Below, piece after piece: positions 1-5,248 of a DNA stretch of 7,625 nucleotides. Position 1 is the first letter of the stretch, and each line of letters starts with the position of its first letter. The notes under the pieces are model-generated. The model searched no databases. It worked only from the letters and a program-made list of their open reading frames with translations, and was not told the DNA's origin. A program made the position numbers and the translations under genes. Source of the DNA: JBQCHF01 sp051953655 (GTDB taxonomy: Bacteria > Actinomycetota > Actinomycetes > Motilibacterales > Motilibacteraceae). The stretch is taken from positions 1 to 7,625 of the forward strand of contig JBQCIO010000091.1 of NCBI GenBank assembly GCA_051953655.1, in the 5' to 3' direction.

Positions 1-1068
1 GGGCTGCGCGTCGGGCACCTTCACCACGCCGACGGAGGTCATGTTCCCGTCCTGGGGCAGGAACGGCACCGCCTGGCGCAGCACCACCTTGCCGGTGCCG
101 TCGCGCACGGTGAACCGGGGCGCGTAGCCGTTGCCGGTGACGAAGACCTTGGTGCCGTCGACCACCAGAGGATGGTTCGGCGACACCACAGCAGACCTCA
201 CCGGCGCCCCCGGGTCGACACGGTAGGTGACCGCGGCGGAGAACTCCCGCGGCGCCCCGGACTGCTGCCCCCTCTCCTGGTATCTCACCGTGAACGTGGA
301 CAGGTTCACGCTGAACGGCGCCAGACCGGCCAGGTTCGTCTCCGGGCCGCTGCGGACGTCGTCGTAGGCCGCCGGGACGTTGGACCAGCCGCTGCCCTCG
401 GGCACCACGATGTTGGCGCGGAAGCCCCACAGGTGGCCGGCGGCCACGCCGACCAGCACGAGCACCAGGGAGAGGTGGAAGACGAGGTTGCCGGTCTCGC
501 GCAGGTGGCCTCGCTCGGCCGCCACCGAGCAGGCGCCGGCGGCGTCGTTCTCGTGGACGTCGACCCGGTACCGCCGGCTGCGCAGCACCTCGCGGGCCGC
601 GGCGACGGCAGCGGCCGGGTCGGCGTCGACGAGCAGCGCGCGGTGCTCGGGCAGCCGCTCGAGCCGGCGCGGGGCCGCCGGCGGCCGGGCGCGCACGGCC
701 TTGGCGTGCAGCCGGGCGCGCGGCAGCACGCAGCCGACCAGGCTGACGAACAGCAGCAGGTAGATCGCGCTGAACCACGGCGAGCTGTAGACGGTGAAGA
801 AGCCCAGCTTGTCCAGCAGCGGCCCGCGGGTCTGGTGGTCGGCGAGGTAGGCCGCGACCTTGGACGGGCTGACCGGGCGCTGCGGCAGCAGCGAGCCGGG
901 GACCGCTGCCAGGGCGAGCAGGAACAGCAGCACCAGCGCGGTGCGCATGGAGGTGAGCAGCCGCCAGGCCCACCGGGCCCAGCCGACCGGGCCGAGGCCG
1001 GGCTGGCGGACCTCGCGGCGCTCGGGGGAGGTGCTCAGGCCCTCGCCGACCCGCTCGTCGACGCTCAT
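1..1068 (-). CDS. resB: Cytochrome c biogenesis protein ResB (Ccs1-type), C-terminus cut by window edge
   Basis: ResB is the membrane half of the System II cytochrome c synthase; with CcsA/CcsB it moves haem across the cytoplasmic membrane and attaches it to reduced apocytochrome c. I translated 356 codons on the minus strand from the ATG at 1068, with no stop before the left edge. Visible are a first membrane helix at about residues 41-60, a second at about 98-117, and a third at about 193-213 that contains a histidine (His198) in the segment NLVFHLSLVLVLVG, a candidate haem ligand. A long extracytoplasmic domain follows, with the family-like phrases GAPREFSAAVTY (271-282) and NHPLVVDGTKVF (298-309). 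The last membrane helix and the C-terminus lie outside the window. The start is supported by a purine-rich AGAGGTGA just upstream. The gene lies 49 bases downstream of ccdA, so the two are probably cotranscribed; ccsA/ccsB would be expected next, off the edge. The family call is firm. Confidence 0.93.
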   Translation of the reverse strand, partial: MSVDERVGEGLSTSPERREVRQPGLGPVGWARWAWRLLTSMRTALVLLFLLALAAVPGSLLPQRPVSPSKVAAYLADHQTRGPLLDKLGFFTVYSSPWFSAIYLLLFVSLVGCVLPRARLHAKAVRARPPAAPRRLERLPEHRALLVDADPAAAVAAAREVLRSRRYRVDVHENDAAGACSVAAERGHLRETGNLVFHLSLVLVLVGVAAGHLWGFRANIVVPEGSGWSNVPAAYDDVRSGPETNLAGLAPFSVNLSTFTVRYQERGQQSGAPREFSAAVTYRVDPGAPVRSAVVSPNHPLVVDGTKVFVTGNGYAPRFTVRDGTGKVVLRQAVPFLPQDGNMTSVGVVKVPDAQP

Positions 1069-1117
1069 GCCGTCACCTCTCCCTCTGCTCCGGACCAGCG
1101 CATGTCAGACCACCCGC

Positions 1118-1879
1118 TCAGACGATCGTGGTGAAGCCGCCGACGAAGCCCTGCAGCCGCACGGTGAGGTCGGCCCACAGGCCCGTCACCAGCAGCACGC
1201 CGAGCAGCACGAGCATCCCGCCGCCCAGCCGCATCACCCAGGCGTAGTGCCGCTTCACCCAGCCGAACGCCCCGAGCGCGCGGCGGTAGGCGAGCCCGGC
1301 CAGCAGGAACGGCAGCCCGAGCCCGACGCAGTACGCCACCGCCAGGACACCGCCGCGCCCGGCACCGCCGGTGGTGGTGGACAGGGCCAGCACCGCACCC
1401 AGCGTCGGACCGATGCAGGGCGTCCAGCCCAGGCCGAAGAGCACCCCGAGCAGCGGGGCCCCGACCAGCCCGAGGGTCGGCGTGCGGTGGATCCGGAACT
1501 CGCGCTGGGTGCCCGGCAGGAAGCCCATGAACGCCAGCCCCAGCACCACGGTGAGGGCGCCCAGGACGACCTGGATGGCGCGGGTGTGCTCGAGCAGGAA
1601 CGAGCCGACGACGCCGAACAGCACCCCGGCGCTGACGAAGACCACGGTGAAGCCGAGGACGAACAGCGCGGTGCCCAGCAGCACCCGCCCGGCCCGGCGC
1701 CGCTGGCCGTCGGCCAGGTCCGCCCCGGACAGCCCGGTGACGTAGGAGAGGTAGCCGGGCACCAGCGGCAGCACGCACGGGCTGAGGAAGGACACCAGCC
1801 CGGCCGCGGCGGCCACCGGGAGCGCGAGGGCCAGCGAGCCGGAGGTGACCGTGCTGGTGAAGGTGTCGGCGGCGCTCAC
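1118..1879 (-). CDS. ccdA: CcdA-type cytochrome c biogenesis / thiol-disulfide transmembrane electron carrier
   Basis: CcdA is the small relative of the DsbD membrane domain. It carries reducing electrons from cytoplasmic thioredoxin to extracytoplasmic thioredoxin-like proteins such as ResA. The product is 253 residues, the usual size. The two redox cysteines are clear: Cys35 in the LSPCVLPLVPGY motif and Cys155 in GWTPCIGPTLG, each in the first helix of a three-helix repeat. Six hydrophobic segments can be seen, at about 17-40, 66-90, 102-120, 138-165, 176-198 and 216-236. I chose the GTG at 1879 because it overlaps the upstream thioredoxin gene's stop codon in a GTGA arrangement (1879-1876) and gives the family-length N-terminus; the longer open frame upstream is read-through across that gene. 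Translational coupling and a shared electron pathway with the neighbouring thioredoxin lipoprotein are strongly implied. Confidence 0.95.
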   Translation of the reverse strand: MSAADTFTSTVTSGSLALALPVAAAAGLVSFLSPCVLPLVPGYLSYVTGLSGADLADGQRRRAGRVLLGTALFVLGFTVVFVSAGVLFGVVGSFLLEHTRAIQVVLGALTVVLGLAFMGFLPGTQREFRIHRTPTLGLVGAPLLGVLFGLGWTPCIGPTLGAVLALSTTTGGAGRGGVLAVAYCVGLGLPFLLAGLAYRRALGAFGWVKRHYAWVMRLGGGMLVLLGVLLVTGLWADLTVRLQGFVGGFTTIV

Positions 1880-2538
1880 GACGCCGCTCCGGTGGGCGCC
1901 GGCGGACCACCGGCGTCGGCGATCATCTGCCGCAGCGCGACCTCGGTGACACCCCCGAACGCCGACGCCGCCAGCCGGCCCTGCGCGTCGACGACGATCG
2001 TGCTCGGGATCGCGCCCGGCATCACCCCGCGCAGGGCGAGCTGGGCCTGGCCGGAGCTGTCCTCGATGGAGGGGTAGGTCAGGCCGAAGCGGCCGACGTA
2101 GGCGCGAGCCGGGTCCGGGCTGTCCTTCACGTTCAGCCCGACGAACTCCACGCCGGCGTCCTGGGTGGCCCGGTGGACCCGCTGCAGGGCGGGCGCCTCG
2201 GCCCGGCAGGGCGGGCACCAGGAGCCCCACACGTTGACGACGGCGACCTTGCCCTTCAAGGACGAGGAGTCGAAGGCCTTGCCGTCGAGCGTCGTGCCCT
2301 GGAACTCGGGCACCGGCTTGCGCTCGGACGCCACGTAGGAGACGACCGTGCCGTCGCCGGTGATGTAGCGCTCCTCGCCGGTCGGTCCGTTGCCCGAGCC
2401 TGTGGACGCCGAGCAGCCGGCCAGCAGCAGCGCCGCCGCAGTGGCAGCAACGACGAGTCGGACCGGATCGAACCCGGATGCAAGCGCTCGACTCGGGCTG
2501 GTCTGCGCGCGGCCGGCCCCACCCCGCCCGGGACGCAC
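1876..2538 (-). CDS. resA: TlpA/ResA-family thioredoxin-like lipoprotein; start codon uncertain
   Basis: An extracytoplasmic thioredoxin-fold protein that most likely reduces apocytochrome c cysteines using electrons from CcdA. The reliable part runs from a hydrophobic signal segment ending in the lipobox LLLAGC (lipidated Cys codon at 2415-2413) to the TGA at 1878-1876. It contains the canonical active site WCPPC, the core phrase VAVVNVWGSW, and the cis-proline loop GAIPSTIVVD. Cys plus lipobox predicts lipidation by Lgt and anchoring on the outer face of the membrane. The start is a problem: the frame stays open to a GTG at 2643, but none of the in-frame GTGs (2643, 2625, 2601, 2577, 2538) has a convincing ribosome-binding site, and no ATG lies close to the signal segment. 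I give 2538 as the closest option, which still leaves an n-region of about 20 residues (five arginines, two glycine-rich turns). The 5' end may have been altered by rearrangement. The gene overlaps ccdA by four bases. Confidence 0.88.
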   Translation of the reverse strand: MRPGRGGAGRAQTSPSRALASGFDPVRLVVAATAAALLLAGCSASTGSGNGPTGEERYITGDGTVVSYVASERKPVPEFQGTTLDGKAFDSSSLKGKVAVVNVWGSWCPPCRAEAPALQRVHRATQDAGVEFVGLNVKDSPDPARAYVGRFGLTYPSIEDSSGQAQLALRGVMPGAIPSTIVVDAQGRLAASAFGGVTEVALRQMIADAGGPPAPTGAAS

Positions 2539-2680
2539 CCGGCAGTTCGAGCGCAGGCCGTAGTGGCGCCGGCTCACGTCTGGGGCGGAAGTGCGGAGCA
2601 CAAGAAGGCGGCGGATCGCGGCCACACGGTACAGGGTGGCCACGCGGAAACAGGCGGCCTCACGGTCCTCTGGGCGCGCG

Positions 2681-2959
2681 TCACCGCCGCCCCCGCCGAC
2701 TCGGACGACGCTGCGCCGGAAGCAGGAACGCAGCGCTCAGCGCGATCAGGGCCGCCATGGGGTATCCCAGGAATAGATCTTGCCACCCCATGCTGACCGG
2801 CAGGGGTCGCAGACCAGCGTGGGCGAGAAGATGCTGAGCGGCGACGATGACCGCGAGAGCGAACAGCAGCCGCGCGAGGTGGGAGCGCCACGGTCTGCTG
2901 GCGCCGGAGCGGCGGAGGTCCTTGTCCGTCCACACCTTCCGGGGGTGGTCTGAGGTCAT
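2681..2959 (-). CDS. Small two-helix membrane protein, function unknown
   Basis: A 92-residue product that I do not recognise as a named family. The N-terminus (residues 1-27) is charged and rich in Arg and Lys. Two hydrophobic stretches follow, at about 31-49 (LLFALAVIVAAQHLLAHAG) and about 68-82, separated by a short loop with the phrase MGWQDLFLGYP, and the tail is strongly basic (RRPSRRGRR). This suggests an integral membrane protein with both ends in the cytoplasm. The ATG at 2959 has a good ribosome-binding site, GAGGAG, six bases upstream. It lies 62 bases downstream of the M56 peptidase gene on the same strand, and that gap holds a copy of the motif also found before the divergent thioredoxin gene, so it may have its own promoter. 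It could be a small partner or modulator of the peptidase or of the redox proteins; neither role can be read from the sequence. Confidence 0.7.
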   Translation of the reverse strand: MTSDHPRKVWTDKDLRRSGASRPWRSHLARLLFALAVIVAAQHLLAHAGLRPLPVSMGWQDLFLGYPMAALIALSAAFLLPAQRRPSRRGRR

Positions 2960-2977
2960 GCGCTACTCCTCGACGGG

Positions 2978-2994
2978 GGCGCCGGGCCGGCACC
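2978..2994 (-). other. Possible leader hairpin before the small membrane protein gene
   Basis: Read on the minus strand, GGTGCC (2994-2989) can pair with GGCGCC (2983-2978) around a five-base loop, six pairs including one G-U. It lies just upstream of the GAGGAG ribosome-binding site of the gene starting at 2959. There is no following T-run, so it is unlikely to be an intrinsic terminator. In such GC-rich sequence it may be chance. Confidence 0.25.
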
Positions 2995-2998
2995 ATCC

Positions 2999-3016
2999 AC
3001 GAAGAAGCATAGTAGG
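2999..3016 (-). promoter_or_regulatory. Candidate promoter/operator motif before the small membrane protein gene
   Basis: On the minus strand this reads CCTACTATGCTTCTTCGT. It matches 14 of 18 positions of CCTACTATCGTGGTTCGT at 4436-4453 on the plus strand, in the intergenic region in front of the second thioredoxin gene. Both copies are oriented towards the gene they precede and both contain TACTAT, a fit to an actinobacterial -10 hexamer (TAnnnT). The distance to the ATG at 2959 is compatible with a leader of about 40 bases. The motif could be a shared -10 region, an operator for the locally encoded BlaI-like repressor, or both; no clear -35 is seen. Confidence 0.4.
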
Positions 3017-3021
3017 AGGGG

Positions 3022-3966
3022 TCAGGCGATCCGGCACACCCTCGCGAGCGCGGCGGCTGCTATGGGCGATCCCAGAAGTACCGCTGGGAGGGCGGCGGCC
3101 AGCAGCGTCAGCGAGCCGAGCAGGACGTGCGGCGGATGCCGGAGCGGTGCAGCGGCCTCGAGGCGGGCGATCCGCTCCCGGACTGCCACGGCGGAGGCAG
3201 CCAGCAGCCCCGTGCCGGGTGCATGCAGCGCGAGTGCCGTCAGGGCGTCGCGCAAGGCGTGCCGACCAACGCGGCTCGCCGCCTCGTCATCGGCCGCGAG
3301 CTCGAGGAGTCGAGCCGCTGACGCCGCTGCGGACCGGAAGAACGCGGCCCATGGAAAGGCGAGCTGCAGGACGAGGAACAGCCCGAGCACCGCATGATGA
3401 CGGCCCCGCAGATGGGCTCGCTCGTGGGCGAGAACCGCCAGCAGCGCGTCAGGAGCGAGCGCGTCGATCGCACCGGACGTCAGCACGACCCTTCCCCTGT
3501 CCCCGGAGACGCAGACAGCCAACGGCTCTGCCCGGTCAAGGACGACTACGCCGGGGACGATGCCTCGGTCACCGAGGAGATCGACTTGGGCCCGCAGACG
3601 GGCCCGCGCCCGCGTATCGGACCACGCCCAGCGCCCGGCGCACCACCCGAGCCTGCCCGGGACCCCGAGCACCAGCGCAGCGCCGACCCCGGCAGTCGAA
3701 GCGCTGCTCGGGCTCGCGTAGGCCCGGCGGAGACTGGCCGCGCAGACACCGAGCCAGTCCCCTACTCCGGCGCTGACCGCGTCCGTTCCCAGCACGAGCG
3801 ACACCCCGGCGAGCACGACCGCCGAGACGGCCGTCCAGGCCAGGACGCCCCAAGCCAGCACACCCAGGCGCGGAGCGCGAGTGGGCCACGTCGCCCGCGA
3901 GAGGGCGAGAGGAGCGAAGGCCGTCAGGGCCACGGCATAGCCGAGCAGGACCAGGGCCACGCTCAC
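3022..3966 (-). CDS. M56-family (BlaR1/MecR1-like) membrane zinc metallopeptidase without sensor domain
   Basis: M56 peptidases are integral membrane zinc proteases; BlaR1 and MecR1 are those that trigger loss of the paired BlaI/MecI repressor. The 314-residue product has hydrophobic segments at about 3-22, 35-60, 91-108, 191-210 and 281-306. The zinc motif is HERAH at 181-185 within VLAHERAHLRGRHH, and the downstream LELAADDEA (221-229) supplies the expected third ligand, Glu222. The protein ends after the last helix, so the large penicillin-binding sensor domain of BlaR1 is absent. Its input signal is therefore unlikely to be a beta-lactam bound in that way. Four cysteines (75, 109, 152, 311) are present. 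The GTG start at 3966 overlaps the repressor's stop in a GTGA arrangement (3966-3963), so the pair is translationally coupled, as expected for a repressor and its protease. Confidence 0.9.
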   Translation of the reverse strand: MSVALVLLGYAVALTAFAPLALSRATWPTRAPRLGVLAWGVLAWTAVSAVVLAGVSLVLGTDAVSAGVGDWLGVCAASLRRAYASPSSASTAGVGAALVLGVPGRLGWCAGRWAWSDTRARARLRAQVDLLGDRGIVPGVVVLDRAEPLAVCVSGDRGRVVLTSGAIDALAPDALLAVLAHERAHLRGRHHAVLGLFLVLQLAFPWAAFFRSAAASAARLLELAADDEAASRVGRHALRDALTALALHAPGTGLLAASAVAVRERIARLEAAAPLRHPPHVLLGSLTLLAAALPAVLLGSPIAAAALARVCRIA

Positions 3967-4334
3967 TCGCGCACCTCACGAAAGTCCTTGCGCTTGAGCC
4001 AGGCGCGCAGACTGGCCCGCTCCTCGTGGTCGATGCGGTCGAGGAAGCGAAGCAGGGTCATGGCCCGGTCGCCGCTCCCCTCGAGCAACTCGCCCATGAG
4101 GTCGGCGGTGTGCTCGCTACGGGCCATCGCCGGGCGATAGAGGTAAGCCTTGCCGGACCGTTCCCGGCGCAGCAGGCCCTTGCGGTGGAGGTTGTCCATG
4201 ACCGTCATCACGGTGGTGTAAGCGAGGCTGCGCTCCTTGGCCAGCTCCTCCAAGACCTCGCGCACTGTCACCGGCCCTTCCCGGTCCCACAGCAGGTCCA
4301 TGATCCGGCCTTCGAGCTCACCCATGACCCGCAT
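3963..4334 (-). CDS. BlaI/MecI/CopY-family winged-helix transcriptional repressor
   Basis: A 123-residue DNA-binding repressor of the penicillinase-repressor family, full length for the group. The N-terminal winged helix-turn-helix is clear: GELEGRIMDLLWDREGP (5-21), then the turn and recognition helix around SLAYTTVMTVMDNLHRKGLL (36-55), and the wing RRERSGKAYLYRP (56-68). The C-terminal part (about 72-118) is the usual dimerisation and cleavage region. These proteins bind dyads as dimers and are inactivated when a partner M56 protease leads to their cleavage; that partner is encoded immediately downstream with a four-base overlap. The ATG at 4334 is preferred over the in-frame ATG at 4325 because AAAGGAGG sits eight bases before it. 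It is transcribed divergently from the second thioredoxin gene, so it probably regulates itself and that gene. The family covers beta-lactam, copper and other responses, and the inducer is not evident here. Confidence 0.94.
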   Translation of the reverse strand: MRVMGELEGRIMDLLWDREGPVTVREVLEELAKERSLAYTTVMTVMDNLHRKGLLRRERSGKAYLYRPAMARSEHTADLMGELLEGSGDRAMTLLRFLDRIDHEERASLRAWLKRKDFREVRE

Positions 4335-4342
4335 CCCTCACG

Positions 4343-4350
4343 CCTCCTTT
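4343..4350 (-). promoter_or_regulatory. Ribosome-binding site of the BlaI-like repressor gene
   Basis: AAAGGAGG on the minus strand, eight bases before the ATG at 4334. This near-perfect Shine-Dalgarno sequence decides the start: the next in-frame ATG, at 4325, would be 17 bases away. Confidence 0.8.
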
Positions 4351-4433
4351 CCTCAGGGCTGGACCCATCGTGCCAGGGCGGCCCCACCGCACAGGCATTC
4401 GCGAGGGTCCGGCCGCGGGCAAGGGCGTCTCCC

Positions 4434-4454
4434 TACCTACTATCGTGGTTCGTA
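4434..4454 (+). promoter_or_regulatory. Candidate operator and -10 region in the divergent intergenic region
   Basis: The 135-base gap between the repressor gene and the divergent thioredoxin gene holds an imperfect dyad centred on 4444: TAC..AC.A...T.GT..GTA, six symmetric pairs over 21 bases. BlaI/MecI-type repressors bind dyads built from TAC/GTA-like half sites, so this is a reasonable operator candidate. The left half contains TACTAT (4438-4443), which fits a -10 hexamer for the rightward gene and would give a leader of roughly 20 bases before the ATG at 4470. A closely similar sequence occurs at 2999-3016. Binding by the neighbouring repressor is inference. Confidence 0.45.
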
Positions 4455-4469
4455 ACAGAAGGAGGAGGG

Positions 4470-5168
4470 ATGGGCACGCGGGAAGTGCGCGACGAGGACG
4501 CCGGGGCAGCGACCCCCTCACCCCATCGTCGACCTCGTCGGACGCTGCTGGTGGCCTTGGCGGTCGGCTTGCTTGTCACCACTGGTGGCCTGACCGCTCT
4601 GGCACGTCCGGCGTCCCGACCCGCCACCACTGGGTCGGATGACGGCAGGCGGGGCAGCAACCTCACAGTCGGCTTCTCGACCTTTCCGCCGGGCAAGCGT
4701 TTAGCGCTCCCACCGCTTCGAGGGACGATGCTGGGCGGCCAGCGCCTGGCCCTGGCTGACCTGCGAGGGCAAGTCCTCGTCGTGAACGCGTGGGCGTCCT
4801 GGTGTGATGCCTGCCGGGACGAGGCGCCAACTCTGGCGAAGGCAGCGCTCGAGTGGCAGGCGCGAGGCGTCCACTTCGTGGGCATCGACGTGAAGGACGA
4901 TGCCTCAGCCGCCACGGCTTTCGAGCGAAGGTACGCGATGCCGTACCACAGCGTGAGTGATCAACAAGGCAAGCTCTTGGCCCAGCTGGCCGGACTCGTA
5001 CCCGTCGACGCCGTCCCCTCCACCATCTTCGTCGACCGGGCAGGCAACGTCGCAGCGACCGAGGTCGGCAGGCTCGACGAGGGCAGGCTGCGCGACGAGA
5101 TCGCGGACCTGCTTGACCAGACGCAGGGCAACCTCGGTGGTCGGAGCGCTGGGGCGGTCGCCAGGTGA
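4470..5168 (+). CDS. Membrane-anchored TlpA-like thioredoxin with atypical CDAC active site
   Basis: A 232-residue extracytoplasmic thiol-disulfide oxidoreductase of the TlpA/ResA family. Residues 1-24 are charged and cytoplasmic, 25-46 form a signal anchor (LLVALAVGLLVTTGG), and about 47-75 are a linker. The thioredoxin fold follows from about 80 to 218, with VLVVNAWASW before the active site, GVHFVGIDVKDD after it, and the cis-proline loop DAVPSTIFVD (180-189). The active site is Cys112-Asp-Ala-Cys115, without the proline usual in TlpA CxPC sites, which could change its redox potential. There is no lipobox, unlike its paralogue encoded at 2538-1876. The ATG at 4470 has AAGGAGG four bases upstream; the long open frame before it runs antisense through the repressor gene and is not coding. 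It is divergent from the repressor and followed 80 bases later by lgt. The partner and direction (reductase or oxidase) are unknown. Confidence 0.9.
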   Translation: MGTREVRDEDAGAATPSPHRRPRRTLLVALAVGLLVTTGGLTALARPASRPATTGSDDGRRGSNLTVGFSTFPPGKRLALPPLRGTMLGGQRLALADLRGQVLVVNAWASWCDACRDEAPTLAKAALEWQARGVHFVGIDVKDDASAATAFERRYAMPYHSVSDQQGKLLAQLAGLVPVDAVPSTIFVDRAGNVAATEVGRLDEGRLRDEIADLLDQTQGNLGGRSAGAVAR

Positions 5169-5248
5169 GAGACACGTCCGCCGCTCGCTCGGCACCCTCA
5201 AGACCGCGGGTGCAGGAGTCATCGCCCATCTGACAGGAAACCGCCGCC

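Noticed and set aside
172..2077. Long plus-strand open frames across the resB-ccdA-thioredoxin region
   Set aside because: They are antisense to clearly homologous minus-strand genes and encode low-complexity Arg/Ala/Gly/Pro sequence, the usual result of high GC at third codon positions.
2461..2490. tRNA T-arm-like sequence (GGATCGAACCCGG) suggesting a tRNA gene or an attachment site at the module boundary
   Set aside because: The TTCGATC loop is present on the minus strand, but the five-base T stem does not pair (only the first pair forms). No acceptor, D-arm or anticodon arm can be built around it, and it lies within the open thioredoxin reading frame. I found no second copy that would form a flanking att repeat.
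2978..2994. Intrinsic terminator between the M56 gene and the small membrane protein gene
   Set aside because: A six-pair hairpin is possible, but no T-run follows in the direction of transcription and a ribosome-binding site lies immediately downstream.
3022..4334. Beta-lactam resistance regulatory pair (blaR1-blaI)
   Set aside because: The protease lacks the penicillin-binding sensor domain and no beta-lactamase or altered penicillin-binding protein gene is present, so only the family relationship is supported.
4026..4469. N-terminal extension of the second thioredoxin frame back to 4026
   Set aside because: It would run antisense through the repressor gene and past a strong ribosome-binding site and signal anchor at 4470. 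The extension has no recognisable domain.
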